A stretch of 64,000 nucleotides of DNA from contig CM030848.1 of NCBI GenBank assembly GCA_018105865.1, positions 2,321,001 to 2,385,000 on the forward strand, written 5' to 3'. How positions within the stretch are numbered: the first letter of the stretch is position 1; each line of letters starts with the position of its first letter. The DNA comes from Metaphire vulgaris (taxonomy: Eukaryota; Annelida; Clitellata; Crassiclitellata; Megascolecidae). The notes beneath the pieces are model-generated. The model was not told the origin of the DNA. It saw nothing but the letters and a program-made list of their open reading frames with translations, and ran no database searches. Positions 1 through 11,467 of this stretch are shown here, one piece after another. Both the position numbers and the translations under genes were made by a program.

Positions 1-990
1 TATCACTGCATGCGTTTGGCGCCATGTAGGCTGGCCTAGATTCGATCGTAAACAACGCATTCAATAGTCTGTACACCGTGGACTATGGTAATTCAGATTG
101 AGCAAACTACGTGAACCTCTTTTTATTAACTCTTAACACATTCCTTGGACCGGTTACGGCTGGTTGGCAATAAAATAATAGTAAGATCCTTTCGTGGAAT
201 TTGATAATTCTTGGTGTTATAATTCAGTACATTATACACTCGAAAATGGCAATGGCAAGTAATGTTGAACGTAAAGGATTGCTGCAGTAGTAAGTAGAAA
301 TATCTAGCTTTCTTTATATGCTTGAATGAAGTTCATTTTTGAAATCTTTTGGTTACCAGAAAATTGAACGTTGGGTATTTACCAGACATCGGTTTGAATA
401 TATGCATGTTTATAAAATGGCGATTGTACTTTCACGTTTTCGCCGGGTCTGGTCGCGATGGGATGGGTTGGGTTCCCAGACAGGAATTCTATGTGGGTTG
501 GGCTGGGAAGTTGGTGGGTTGTGCTGGGTTTGGGTTTAAAAAACCGACCCATGAACAACTCTGCAATAGCCTAACGTTATTTATTATTATTATCCAGGAC
601 GATTTATATAGCGGTGCAACACAGTTAAAAGCCAAAATCAAAAGCGCTTTGACAGCGCTGACATGTTAATGAAGGTCGGAAGACAGTGATGTCGAAAATT
701 CACTCTGATGAAAGAAAGAACTCGATGCCGTGACGAAATCCGGTGCCAAGTCCTTAGGAAGCGGTCCTTCACAAGAAAACTGAAACATTGACACGTCAGC
801 GAGGAACGGAAAATGATGCTAGAGGTCCTCGAGTTGGTGGTAGGCTTTCTTCGAATGGTAAGATCCGGCGGTGAATCCAAAGTAACGGTCTTCCGTAAGT
901 GCATAGTTCGTCGCCGAAATCGGCAAATCCGACGAATATGGAGGTTCCAACGAAGTCTGGAACGACCGTTAGCCGCGGTCCCATTGAGCT
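1..990. other. No recognisable gene
   Basis: I see no conserved protein, RNA gene or repeat structure here. Open frames are short and overlap on both strands without codon or domain support. The stretch from about 620 to 990 is less AT-rich than its surroundings and could be old transposon sequence, but nothing identifies it. Confidence 0.4.

Positions 991-991
<1 letters not shown>

Positions 992-1053
<62 letters not shown>
992..1053. repeat. TC microsatellite
   Basis: An uninterrupted CT/TC dinucleotide run of about 62 bp. Open frames across it encode only Leu-Ser or Arg-Glu runs and are not genes. Confidence 0.95.
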
Positions 1054-1055
<2 letters not shown>

Positions 1056-1784
1056 CTTCGACAACGAAGGTCCGTAGCGTTGATCTACTGTGGCCGCGAT
1101 CTTGGGCTTTCTCTCATTCGTTTGCGATTGTTGAGGGTGCGCCGTTGCAAATCTGTTGTATCCAGGTGCGGTGAGGGCGACCTGGGGGTCTTTTCCACCC
1201 GGGAGGTGGTTCCTTTCAGATCTACGATTTATGGCTGCCGTAAGAGCACCGTAAGCCGGAGTGTGGGTGTTAAGGCGAGCCACACGACCAAAGAGTGCTT
1301 GTCGGCGACGACTGATGGTTTGTGAGATCGGTTCTAGGTTGGTCATATGAGAGACCTCATCATTCCTAATGAAGTCAAACCAACGAATTCCTAGTATGCG
1401 TCATTGACATCGCTTGTGGAATGCTTCAATTCTCCGTGTCTTGTGCCACGAGAGTGCAGGTCTCCGAGCCGTATAAAAGGATCGGTAAGACACATTGAGC
1501 TGCACGCGGCGGCCATATTAATAGCGGACAATGGCGGTCCACTCAGCGGCGACGGCGACGGACCGACTTAAATATTTCAACACGACGTGGAAAAGAGGAG
1601 GACGGCAAGAGACTCGTCGGAAAACTGACGAGTAGAACGCAGTCCTCGCGTTTGGCGTAAGATCCAAGCGCATAACATCGGAAAATGCCGAGAACGGCGA
1701 CTAAACCGTGGCACGTACATACGTGCTGGCAGCCGTGACGGCGCCAAAACCGGAAATCGCCGTTATTTAATCGCCATCTACATT
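1054..1784. other. No recognisable gene
   Basis: Moderately GC-rich sequence with no domain or repeat I recognise on either strand. A short GAA/TTC-rich run (1785-1812) forms its right border and the 3' tail of the LINE fragment that follows. Confidence 0.35.
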
Positions 1785-2300
1785 TTCTTCTTCTTCTCCT
1801 TCTTCTTCTAGGTGCCATATGCAGGTTGAATACGCTGGCGATCATGGACCTCCATTTCCCTCTGTCTTCTGTTGCGTGAATGATGTCAATTATTCCGTAG
1901 TTTCCTCCCTGTAGATGACATAAACTGTCCATATATTTTCTCCTTTGTCTTCCTCTATCCCTTTTCCCCTCAATCTTTCATGTTGTAACAAGCTTCTCTA
2001 TTCCATCTTTCCTCATTATATGACCAAAAATTCCATTTGTCTTGTTGTTATTGTTGCCACCAAGCTCCTTCGTGTTCCTGCTTTGACCTTCATTGTTATT
2101 CATCATGTCTTTCCAGCCGATTCTCGTCATCTTTCGAAAAATCCACATTTCGGTTGCCGCTAGTTCCCCCCACCCCCATAATTTTGGATATTGTCCAAGT
2201 CTCGCAGCCATATAGGAGTATTGGACACACATATGATTTCAGCACATTTATTCTAGTTGGCATTGTTATATGCTGACTTTTTAGAATGTTCATAAGTTCA
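1785..2300 (-). pseudogene. LINE fragment, 3' end of reverse transcriptase (RTE-like)
   Basis: The minus strand reads, in two frames, the part downstream of the catalytic domain of a non-LTR retrotransposon polymerase. A segment ending LLYGCETWTIS (about 2200-2270) is followed after a frameshift by WIFRKMTRIGW, then GHIMRKDG and a final block with ATEDRGKWRSM (about 1850). The YGCETW box, the GH.MR box and the closing DR..WR box in this order are typical of endonuclease/reverse-transcriptase LINEs found across invertebrates. The catalytic FADD box and the endonuclease are absent and at least one frameshift is present. The element ends in a GAA-rich tail at 1785-1812. It is a dead 5'-truncated copy. 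Confidence 0.75.
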
Positions 2301-2389
2301 CTAAATGCTGACTTGGCAATGCCAATTCTTTTTCTAATTTCTTAATCGCATCTTTCATCATTTGTGATGGATGGAACATTTTCTCCAAT

Positions 2390-2740
2390 AAAACGAAAGA
2401 ATACAGTTATACAAAATCGCAGAATTTCTCTTCTAACTTTAATATTGTAATCCTCTATAATATATTTCCTCGCCCCAATATCAGAACCAACTCGTATCAA
2501 TTAAATGGGCCAGTAAAACCCACAGGTCCTTATTTGTGAATAAATAGAAACTTATTTCAGATAAAATTAACTAGCCAGCTAAGCAGGTAGGCCTAACGCA
2601 CACTATGATACCATAAACTAAAAATGAATTTAAACCTTGTTACTCTATGTGCTGGGCTAAAAAATATACATATTCGTGCATTAAGAAGAAGAAATTTTAA
2701 AATATCCAACTCGAATATGAGCAGCTTGGAGTGATCTTTT
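2390..2740. repeat. Duplicated block, left copy part 1 (partner 25800-26450)
   Basis: This sequence recurs with scattered substitutions at 25800-26450, sharing for example CCCCAATATCAGAACCAAC and TGAATTTAAACCTTGTTACT. In the right copy the next part follows almost directly. Here it is separated from part 2 (6590-7480) by about 3.8 kb of later material including a LINE. Confidence 0.85.
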
Positions 2741-2819
2741 TTATGTGTACCTCTTCTTCAAGATGATGTATTGTGGAGAATTTGCATTCTTTTGTATACC
2801 TAAATGCGCGGCTATGTTT

Positions 2820-3060
2820 ATCTACGGGTGTCATGGCGGCCCGCTACCTGGAATCAGCCCAGACGAAGTCTTGACCATGGTGCCTTCAAAAGCCGTATTT
2901 TGGACAAATAATGGCCATCCATTATTAATTCCACCGAAATATGACCCTAATTAAATTGAGACGTGAGCGAAAGCTGTAATTAGGACTCCTGATGGCATAT
3001 TTCGATAGATATGAACGGTTTTAACCAAGCTTACTAGAAAAATGCTCGCTTCGCTAGCAG
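2820..3060 (+). repeat. Dispersed repeat, direct partner at 4260-4490
   Basis: The stretch carrying ACCATGGTGCCTTCAAAA and the later GAGCGAAAGCTGTAATTAG is repeated with divergence at 4260-4490. The pair flanks the LINE fragment 3140-4258. The left copy ends in a GCTCGCTTCGCTAGCAGTGC motif related to repeats at 15370 and 16040. Confidence 0.7.
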
Positions 3061-3139
3061 TGCAGTATACTATTGTGGAGAATTTGCATTTCTCGTCTAT
3101 TGTTACCAGCTACTGAAATCTACTTACTGGCTGAAATTA

Positions 3140-4258
3140 CTGGCTGAAAAAGCACGAAGGAAAAACAAGAAAGTCTACAACTGTTTCGTCGATTTCCAAA
3201 AGGCATTTGACACCATAGATCAAACAATAACCTGGGCTGTACTCGAGTCATATGGAGTGGACCAAAATTTGGTTAGACTGTTAAAAGACATCAGCAATAA
3301 CTCAAGATCAGCAGTGCGAATCTGCGGAGAACTTGGAGAATGGTTTAAAACAAGCAGAGGGACAAGACAAGGAGATAACATATCACCTATGGTTTTCATC
3401 ACAGACCTGGAAAGAGCAATGGACAAAGTCAAAGAACATGTAAAAGGCATAACAGTTCAGGGACTTTCATTTAACAACCTTAGGTTTACTGATGATATTG
3501 ACAACCTAGAGGGAAATGAAGATGATCTGGAAGACACGGTACAGACACTGAGCAATGAAGCTGAGCGCTATGGACTGTCGATAAATATTGAGAAGACAAA
3601 GACAATGGTGTTTGGCGACAAAGAGATCAAAAGAAAAATTAAAGTAAATGGAATAGAAGTAGAGAACGTAGAAAACTTCACCTATCTTGGAAGTAATATG
3701 ACACATGACTTAGACTGCAGACAAGAGGTCACAAGAAGAGCAGTAAGAGCTCTAGATCAACTGACGGCAATGGATAAGATCTGGAAAAGCAAATAAATAA
3801 GCACTGAAACAAAAAAGAAAATACTCGAAACCTGTATCTTCAGCAGCTTTTTATATGGATGCGAAACATGGACCATCACCAAAGACCTGGAAAGAAAAAT
3901 ACTAGCCTTTGAAAGAAAATGTTATAGAAAAATACTACGAATCGGATGGGTCGAAAAAATCACAAATGAAGAACTATACAGGAGAATTCAGCCCAAACAA
4001 ACCATGCTGGAAAGAGTAAAACAAAGGAAACTCCAACTTTTCGGACACATATGCAGAATGAAAGAGGACAGAAAGATCAAAGCTCTAATGTTTGGAATAA
4101 TGGAGGGTGCCAATAAGAGAGGGAGACCACACAAGGAATGGTGTGATGATATTGAAGAATGGTGTGGAAGCAGTTTACAGGATCTTAGTCACAGAGCAAC
4201 GGACAGGAAAGAATGGCAGAAAACTGTGGAGATGGCATTATACACCAACGGGCGATGA
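3140..4258 (+). pseudogene. Non-LTR retrotransposon reverse transcriptase (RTE-like), broken by one stop
   Basis: One reading frame runs from the RT finger/palm (NCFVDFQKAFDTID near 3180) through GTRQGDNISPMVF (3360) and the catalytic box FTDDID (3487-3504) to YLGSNMTHDLDC and, after a single TAA at 3794-3796, on in the same frame through LYGCETWTI, FGHICRMKED and the closing KRGRPHKEWCDDIEEW to a stop at 4258. The polymerase catalytic box normally reads F/Y-A-D-D; here Ala is Thr. The endonuclease and the N-terminal part of RT are missing, so this is a 5'-truncated copy, fairly young because only one nonsense change interrupts about 370 codons. It copied RNA into DNA at a nicked chromosomal target when functional. 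Confidence 0.88.
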
Positions 4259-4564
4259 GCCCACGGTTAATGATGATGACGGCGTCATAATCGTACGTCT
4301 ACGGGTAAATACCGGAGATCTGATTCTTACCATGGGACCTTCAAAACCCTTATTTTCGATTTATTAACAGCCATCCATCAAATATCTCACTGAAATACAA
4401 TCTTAAATAAATTAGCGCATGAGCGAAAGCTGAAATTAGAACGATGGGTCGCGTATTTCAAAAGTTATAGCTGATTTTTGGTTACGTTGATTATGCGCCT
4501 ATGCCTGTCCATGGCTGTGTCAAGACTCTTTTAACGCATATATTGTGCGCTAATTGCATCTTTT

Positions 4565-4785
4565 GCACAAAACCATCCTTGTAAACCGATGCTCTGATAT
4601 TTAATCTGTATTCGTATTTGTAGATTAGATTTTAGAGTCGATTATTTGAGAAGTTTTAAGCCTAAATTCTGTGCCTGCGATGTTAGCGTGGTTTTTCTAA
4701 GATCCAGCCTCACCAGATCTCTCATTTTAGGCCGCTTTAAGGCACACTTGAGCTACCAGTCGAAAGCTCTTGGTTTTACTATTCC
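4565..4785 (+). repeat. Direct repeat copy 1 (partner 5077-5290)
   Basis: About 215 bp, sharing with 5077-5290 the blocks GATGCTCTGATATTTAATCT, GTTAGCGTGGT and AGTCGAAAGCTCTTG. The two copies lie about 510 bp apart in the same orientation and flank a CCAAT-rich array. They could be two units of one longer satellite or old short LTRs; no target duplication is visible. Confidence 0.8.
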
Positions 4786-4789
4786 AGAA

Positions 4790-4980
4790 CGATCAATGAG
4801 AACGCTCACCCAGCCATCCAATCAGAACGCTTGAAGGTAACCAATGAGAACATCACACAGCCAACCAATGAGAACGCTCACACAGCCAAGCAATCGGAAC
4901 GCTCGAACGCTTGAAGGTAACCAATCAGAACGCTCACACAGCCTACCAATCAGAACGCTTGCACAGAGGCACAGGCACAA
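4790..4980 (+). repeat. CCAAT-box repeat array 1
   Basis: A short phrase built on CCAATCAGAACGCT or CCAATGAGAACGCT recurs about seven times with spacing of roughly 20-35 bp, alternating with CACACAGCC. The same phrase occurs in reverse complement at 15470-15570 and 39940-40080. ACCAATCAG matches the vertebrate NF-Y (CCAAT box) consensus. Confidence 0.8.
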
Positions 4981-5076
4981 AGTAAGGATCTTAATATGAT
5001 AGATTAGGCGTCCATGCGCTGCGCATAGCCGATCCTAAAACACGTTAATTAAGTGCTAATTCTATATTCCTGAACA

Positions 5077-5290
5077 AAACCATTCCTATAAATCTATGCT
5101 CTGATATTTAATCTTTAATCGTATACGTAAATTAGATTTTTGAGTCGATTAATTAAGCAGTTTTAACCCTATTTGTGCCTGCGCTGTTAGCGTGGTCTCT
5201 CTAAGATCCGGCCTCGCCAGATCTCTTTTTCTAGGCCGCGTTAAGGCACGCTTGTACTATCAGTCGAAAGCTCTTGACTTTCGGATTCCG
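5077..5290 (+). repeat. Direct repeat copy 2 (partner 4565-4785)
   Basis: Second copy of the ~215-bp repeat, same orientation, with scattered substitutions and small indels relative to copy 1. Confidence 0.8.
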
Positions 5291-5368
5291 AATTTGTTAT
5301 AATTAAGATTTATTTGACTATAGTTATTAAGATACTTGTGATCGAATTGTCTATGGACGTTTAACGTT

Positions 5369-5570
5369 ATGACCAATCAGAGTGCTCCTTTCCTTGGTCA
5401 CGTGATCCAATTCTTCAAACCTCGGCTTCCATTGGACAAGGCCCCGTACCTCCGATCGCTGTTGCCTTGTCATTCGTCGGAGCCTCCCCGTCTACCTTCA
5501 CTCAATTTCGGAGGCTACATAAACGCGAGAGCTTGCCACAGTTCGAATCGGACTCATGTAAGTTGACGGT
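5369..5570 (+). promoter_or_regulatory. Promoter-like segment with CCAAT, E-box and TATA-like elements
   Basis: Within 200 bp I see ACCAATCAGAG (5370), the E-box CACGTG (5399-5404), a second CCATTGG motif (5429-5435) and a TATA-like CTACATAAACGCG (5515-5527), followed by tandem repeats and no coding sequence. This is the order expected of a Pol II promoter and may be the promoter of a transposon (LTR U3-like) rather than of a host gene. No second LTR is visible. Confidence 0.35.
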
Positions 5571-5577
5571 TACTGAA

Positions 5578-5730
5578 ATCCAGCTTCGGCTGAGCTGCTC
5601 TTATTGAGCACAAAACCTCCAGCTTCGGCTGAGCTGCTCTTATTGAGCACAAACCTCCAGCTTCGGCTGAGCAGCTCTTATTGAGCACAAACCTCCAGCT
5701 TCGGCTGAACAGCTCTTTCTGAGCATTTTA
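5578..5730 (+). repeat. Four tandem copies of a 37-38-bp unit
   Basis: Four consecutive units contain CCAGCTTCGGCTGAGC followed by AGCTCTTATTGAGCAC or close variants; the fourth is the most diverged. Each unit contains short self-complementary stretches. Confidence 0.92.
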
Positions 5731-5954
5731 AAGTCCCTCTCGCGGGCACCAGCTCAGCTGGCTCGGAGCGCATAGCTTCCGCCGAATTTATTCTGCGTTA
5801 TGAGTAAGGCTATTCTGCGTAGGTCTAATTTGTGAATGTTGTGTTTTATCTGTAGACGTTGTCACTTCTTGCCGTTCGCCCTCAGAGGAGGATCGTTTCT
5901 GCTCTTGTAGTAAGGTGACAGTATTACTTAAGGTGATAGGAGAGCCCAGCTCTC

Positions 5955-6300
5955 TAGTTCTAGTTCGCTTAGAAGATAATGTCGTTGCTTGAATTTAACT
6001 CTTATTAGTTGTTAGGAACGATCCTGGCTCCGCCAGTTCGCTTAGAAAGTAATGTCGTTGCATAAGTTTGATTCTTATTTCTTCTGCATTAGTTATTAGA
6101 AACGATCCTGGCTCCGCCAGTTCGCTTAGAAGATAATGTCGTTGCTCGAGTTTAACTCTTATTCCTTCCGCATTAGTTGTTAGAAACGATCCTGGCTCCG
6201 CCAGTTCGCTTAGAAAGTAATGTCGTTGCCTAAGTTTGACTTTTATTTCTTCCGCATTGGTTGTTAGGAACGATCATGGCTCCGCCAGTTCATTTAGAAT
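5955..6300 (+). repeat. About four tandem copies of a ~95-bp unit
   Basis: The phrase CCAGTTCGCTTAGAA followed by AATGTCGTTGC and, farther on, AACGATCCTGGCTCCG repeats at about 95-bp spacing, with the last unit diverging. Non-coding. Confidence 0.88.
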
Positions 6301-6589
6301 ACGCTAGGTTCTTTGCTTCGTCGCCTCATTTATAATTGTCATTCGTAGATTTCCCTTCCATAAAAAGTTAAGACGTAAGAATTTGATTGTTTGTATTTAA
6401 GACATTGATGACGGTTTTCTGCTGACGTTCAAATAAATGATTAAATACATCGTAATGTCGTCTTCTCGCAAGCAAGGTCACGCCAGACCGGGTGGGGACC
6501 CAGTGTCTCGTCGTTAAGGGCCATTCCCGAATAAACTCACCCCAGGGTATTTCGGAAATCCGCCACAGTACGACCAATAGACTGAAGAG
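6301..6589. other. Spacer with no recognised feature
   Basis: About 290 bp between a minisatellite and the duplicated block. AATAAA-like words occur at 6431 and 6531, but no transcript can be inferred. Confidence 0.3.
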
Positions 6590-7480
6590 ATCCATTGGAG
6601 GGGGGTTGAACTGAATCAAACAAATAATAACATGGTGAAATACAGGAGCCGAGTCTATAAACATGTTGAAAGAACCAGCTGTAAGAGCAATAGCAAGTTA
6701 ATGTGTAAGCGATTGAAGAAACATTCGCGTTCAGTCTTTAAAGCGCCGACGCTTAGATTTGTCAGAATACAACGTTTCCGAAATTCTAAGTAATCCATAA
6801 CTTTGTAGGCCTATCTGCTGTGACGCTAAGTCAAATCTCAGTCTAATATCTGTTATGAATTTGTTTAAATAGAGACATTTCAAGACACGAAATTATTTAT
6901 CTGTCAAAGAAAATGGACGATGCCACTCAACAGTTTCTTTGCGAAGAGAAAATAAGGCCTAACTAAAAATCATGCAAATTTCAATTGCAAGAACAAATAG
7001 GCCTACCTATAAGCACCGATTTGTCAATAATCCTGAAACAATGACTGAAATTCTACGCGCAAAAACGAGTAACGATACTGTTTCGGAAAGCTGAAATTAT
7101 CTGCCGCATCTTCAAGCAACAAAGAAAAGCGATGACTTAGCTCATTCATGTTTCATGTTGCAGCAAAAATGCAGAGGAAAACATCAAATATCTTTGACTG
7201 ACGGTGCAAAGAAGAGGAAGTATGGCACGGCTGAGGAATGTCTTAGAAGTCAAGTTCCTTCTCCACTATAACTCGTTATTAGCGCCTATACAAGGCGAAT
7301 TCTTATTTCACGGCTCTGGAGTCTTACGATGAGGTCATAAACGAGTTCTTCGACAACGTGCGTATGAATAGTATGACCAGTGGCCCGGAGTTTGATACCT
7401 GTGCTCGTCTCTAATACAGTAGCTTCTCTCCGATATTTGATGCGCATATTCAAGTAATACTTGGGTTCGCATCTTTCAAT
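6590..7480. repeat. Duplicated block, left copy part 2 (partner 26460-27980)
   Basis: Near-colinear with 26460-27980: both contain GAAAGAACCAGCTG, AGAGCAATAGCAAGTTAATG, TTTCAAGACACGAAAT and the terminal stretch with GAGTTCTTCGAC. The right copy has two additions, a hAT MITE (27463-27650) and a TA microsatellite, absent here, so this copy preserves the empty sites. Confidence 0.88.
7286..7480 (-). other. Possible coding remnant conserved in both duplicate blocks
   Basis: On the minus strand about 55 codons stay open and end with THVVEELVYDLIVRLQSREI and a TAG stop. The partner at 27721-27955 keeps the frame, the ending and most residues, though a TA microsatellite interrupts it upstream. I do not recognise the protein. 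It may be the last exon of an old gene or simply conserved repeat sequence. Confidence 0.25.
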
Positions 7481-7564
7481 ACAATTCCCCCAATTTATAC
7501 AGTATTTGTTGCATTGGGGATGGAAATATCTCCCAAAAGTTTGACGAGGGTTTTTTTGGTTAGG

Positions 7565-7725
7565 GAAAAATATAAGGACGACCATTTTTTGCTTGTCAGA
7601 GCATCTGAGAAGGGTAAGAAGGATAAGAAATATAAGGAAGGACGTGATGACCTTTTTGCGGGAAGGAAAAATATAAGGATGACCTTTTTCTTTTTTTTGC
7701 TTGTCAAGATTTTTGGGGAGACAAA
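7565..7725 (+). repeat. Copies of the GCTTGTCA motif in an AT-rich repeat
   Basis: Two units with the layout AAAAATATAAGGA, GACC, a T-run, then GCTTGTCA lie at about 7567-7600 and 7665-7710. The same short phrase recurs inside unrelated MITEs elsewhere in the window. Confidence 0.7.
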
Positions 7726-7759
7726 CCTTCTCTCCCAAACATTACAAACTCCCCCCAAC

Positions 7760-8068
7760 GTCGAGGTGGCTAGAATAAACACTGACTGTAGCTCTTTAAA
7801 ATCACTGGTATTCATACAGTGGTCACTGTTGAACCGCTTCAGGACAGGCCAAGGCCGCTGTGCGGCCAACCTTGTCCGCTGGGGTCAGGCTTCCGATCCA
7901 AACTGTGTATGTGGAGAGCCGGAGACAATGGCACACACAGTGAACGACTGTCCACTTACTCGTTTTAGGGCGACATCTTCTGAACTAGGGACCTTAAAAC
8001 ATATTTATTTAACATCTCCTATTAGGGACACTTGTAAATCGCTCTTGACTTTAGCCTGTCAGAATTAA
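7760..8068 (+). pseudogene. LINE fragment, C-terminal zinc-binding segment
   Basis: The frame encodes a piece containing NRFRTGQGRCAANL, then CVCGEPETMAHTVNDCPL, the closing Cys-rich segment of many non-LTR retrotransposon polymerases. It ends in a stop at 8068 followed directly by a short TAA repeat (about 8066-8086), a typical LINE tail. All upstream polymerase sequence is missing, so this is a strongly 5'-truncated insertion. Confidence 0.8.
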
Positions 8069-8086
8069 TAATAATAATAATAATAA

Positions 8087-8960
8087 CGGAGGTCTTCCTG
8101 GTCTTAATGCTGCTGACTGCTGACGAGGAGGCTGTCTGCTGGCTTCGCACGCAATGCAAACGCTAATATAATATACTGGTATTCATCATGACAACATTAG
8201 GAAGAAGACCCAACCATAACAATCCGATAAATTTAGTTTAATACAAAGCGTCCTCCAGAATTTTCCAGGAATATCTTCAATGATCGCAGCACCTGGAGAA
8301 CTCAACAACCGTTGATGGTCATACTTGAGAATGCGGTAATCATAGAAAAGCTTATTTTATGCCTCTGACAAAACTAGAGATTAATTGGTTTGATGGCGTC
8401 ACGCTCTTACTTATCTCGATAAAATTCTGTTTCCGTACATTTTTTTTATTTCAGACGCGGTTTTGGAGTCAAAACAATCCCCTTGGCTGCCGACTCAAAA
8501 CAAAATTTTTACGCTATAGAATACAATGGAAAGAATGGAAAGGTGTAATAGAGATGACATATGAGGATTATTTGCTTGTCACCATCTGCAAGGGAAAATT
8601 TGAAAAAATTTTGCTTGTCAAGATTTTTGGAAGTTGGTTACGGTTCAAACAAAAAAACCCTTCTGGAAATCTTGGCTACGCCACTGTTTTGACTACTCGT
8701 TCAAAGTCTGAAATATTGAACGTTTACAGGAAAGAAAGTGTAACATTCCAAGTGTTTTTATGTGTCAAAATGCGCTAAAATTCACGTACGGCGCTAAAAT
8801 TCACCTACGGGCAATTGTGATTTTAAACATTTCCGAGGGGTGATACCCTCGGACCCCTGTTTAAAAGCGAAGGGGAGGGAGGAAATGAAGGAAAGAGAGA
8901 CGGAATGGAAAGGGGGAATGAGGGAGATTTGCTCCGGTCGGCATAGAGCAGGGCAATAAT
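8087..8960. other. No gene; dispersed repeat fragments
   Basis: Two further GCTTGTCA motif copies occur at about 8569-8582 and 8608-8622. The rest has no recognisable domain. The region 8860-8960 is purine-rich and ends at a TA microsatellite. Confidence 0.4.
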
Positions 8961-8969
8961 GTCTTATAG

Positions 8970-8970
8970 G

Positions 8971-9019
<49 letters not shown>
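8970..9019. repeat. TA microsatellite, left flank of DNA transposon
   Basis: A perfect TA run of about 50 bp abuts the left end of the element 9020-11470. A matching run at 11472-11522 abuts the right end, so the transposon sits inside one original TA array. Confidence 0.9.
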
Positions 9020-9022
<3 letters not shown>

Positions 9023-11467
9023 GTGGTCCTTAAATTTTGACTTTTAAAATTTCATCCTCCCACCCTCCCAATAGAGTCTCCCACAGTAGAAACTTATTTA
9101 CACCAAATATCTCCAAGATTGGTTAATATTTAGGGTGTGCTCAAGCCGACTCAAGTTTCAATATTAGGCGCACAAATTAATGGCGTTTTCATGTTTTCAT
9201 GTTATAATATAAATTGCTGTTAAATGCAAGAGTGACTATTAACATGCTTGTTAAAGTGAACAGTAATTATTAAAGAGCTAAAGGCAGTGTTCATAAGAAC
9301 TGGCAATGTTACGTTAGTGAGTTCAATTGAGTGCTGGCAAAATGTTCATAACTCAACAGCTCTATATGTCGTTTGATAACGTGGAAGCAAGACCCTTGAT
9401 ACTGTTGCCTTCTTTGAATCGGGATACAGTTTGCAGTGTTCTGTGATGACCTGTAGCACAAACTGTGTCTGTTTCTCATCTTTGGTCATCAAGGCATTGT
9501 ACTCCTGCATCAGTGCGACTCCCCTTTCGGCTGTATCGTTGACAACGCTAAGTTCGCGGACCACTTCTTGAGCCTTCAGATAGTCTGCGTTTGATTCCCC
9601 TGTCTCTGGATTTGTTACCAGGAAAGAGATGGAGAGTTAAAGAATCACAAAGAATTTGCATGTGTTGCTGGTAACAAAATCCCTCAGCCTTTTATTACGG
9701 ATTGTGGACTGGTCAATTGCAAATCGTTTTGCAAGGTCCTTCTGTGCACCGTGACTTAGTCGCTTCACCATTGCCATTTTCTCAGCTGCATCGACTTCTG
9801 GATCAAAAAAGTCAAGTGCCACCAACTTCTCGCTTAGGTACCAGAGGTGCCTGCAAAGTTTCTTGAAGGCACCCAAAGACGATGGTGAGTTGATTTCAAT
9901 GAGGAGCTTCAACAGACGCAAGTCGCCGGCGGGAGCTGATGTTGGTAGTTGGGATAGGAACCAAGACTTGACATATGCTGATACTCCAAACACATATAAG
10001 TTGCCAAGACCTTGTCTTACTCTCTTGGTCAGTTTGAAGCCAGCATCTCTGAAGATGAACATTTTCAGTGCGTAAATCAGCCGTGCCATGAAATGAGCAC
10101 GATGTATGGCACAGGTTTCATGAACATTATGCCACGTGATGGTACTCCCCCAAGAAACACTAGACTCAGTTCAATAAGTTCTCGGTAGTTTGCACGCTGG
10201 TGAGTTAGTTCGAGTTGGCTGATCACGAAGTTCTTAATATCCGAGATATTCGGAACTGCGGCAGCAATTTCAGGATCTCCTATCCCAGGCTTGTAATCGG
10301 CTGCTAAAATGTTTGGCCAGAAAACCTTAAATCTCTTAACAGCTGGATCTCAGGGCCACTCGACAGTCCCATTGTGATGCTGAATGCATCCTCCACCATC
10401 ATCTCATGAATGTGATGGCGGCACGCCAGATAGCCTGTAGTACCTTGTTCTCAAGCAATTTTTCAATTAGCACACATGCACCACTCTTGATGCCCGTGTT
10501 GTTAGAAGGGATGTCGAAGCTCAGAGCTTTAATGCAATCGTTGATGCCCCAATCCAGCACTGTTTCAAATATTGCATCTGTCATAGCCTGAACAGTTCCG
10601 GAAGGCAGTTTCGGAATACGGAGTAGATGTTCAGTGCCAGATCCTGGCACAATGATTGGAAGTCGATCCACTTTTTCATCCTCAGTGAGGTCACCCATGA
10701 GCTTGCCGTCCCAGTGGAGTACCATTGGTTTCTGTGTGCTGAACTCAGCTTTAAGCTCGGCAGCCCACGTTGCCCGGTTGAGCTGCCGATAACGGCGAAT
10801 AGATGATCGATTAATGATGTATTCCTCAAGGTTCGCCCCAGAAGCATGAATGATTGGGGCAATCAGCTGCACAGCATGGCGATCACTTATCTTTGCCCGG
10901 TCGAGTGATGACAGGACAGATGGCGTCAAGATGTTTTTTCTTCCACGTTTGTTTGTTTGCGGTGCATGGATAACTCCACCCACTGCTCCTTCCACCTCAG
11001 AATCAGAACCTGAACCGGTAGAGTCGGACGATTCCGAAACAACAACTTGATCAAAGCTGGCCTTTTGCTTTTCTTTCCATGTCACCTGATTCTCGCGTTT
11101 TTTGCTTGTCGCTCCTTTTTCAACAGAGACACATCAACTCCAAGCATTGCTCCCGGTCTACCTTTTTCTCGCTGCCTTGAGTGTTGAATGTGACAATTGT
11201 CATTTGAAATTGTAACTTTTCACTAGCTTAGCAACTTCCATGCTAAACATCTAAGAAACAAATGGAGTTAACGTTTCATATATTTTTCGAAAGTAGCTCA
11301 CTTTTTCGTGTATTTTCACAAACTTCGACCGGCTTGAGCATACCCTAAATGCACTCTGATCTCCAAAATAATTGGTAGGAATTGTTTTCTGATGGGGTAG
11401 TACCTGATAGGATGGTGGGAGCAATAAAAAATAAATTTTGAAATTTTTCTTATAGATAAGGACCACC

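Noticed and set aside
813..1346. Open frames through the TC run
   Set aside because: Leu-Ser or Arg-Glu runs from a dinucleotide microsatellite, with unrelated flanks.
11095..11110. TTTTTTGCTTGTCG inside the unnamed transposase as another copy of the dispersed motif
   Set aside because: It lacks the GACC lead and falls in coding sequence, so chance similarity is more likely; the similar word at 59768 in the piggyBac relic is treated the same way.
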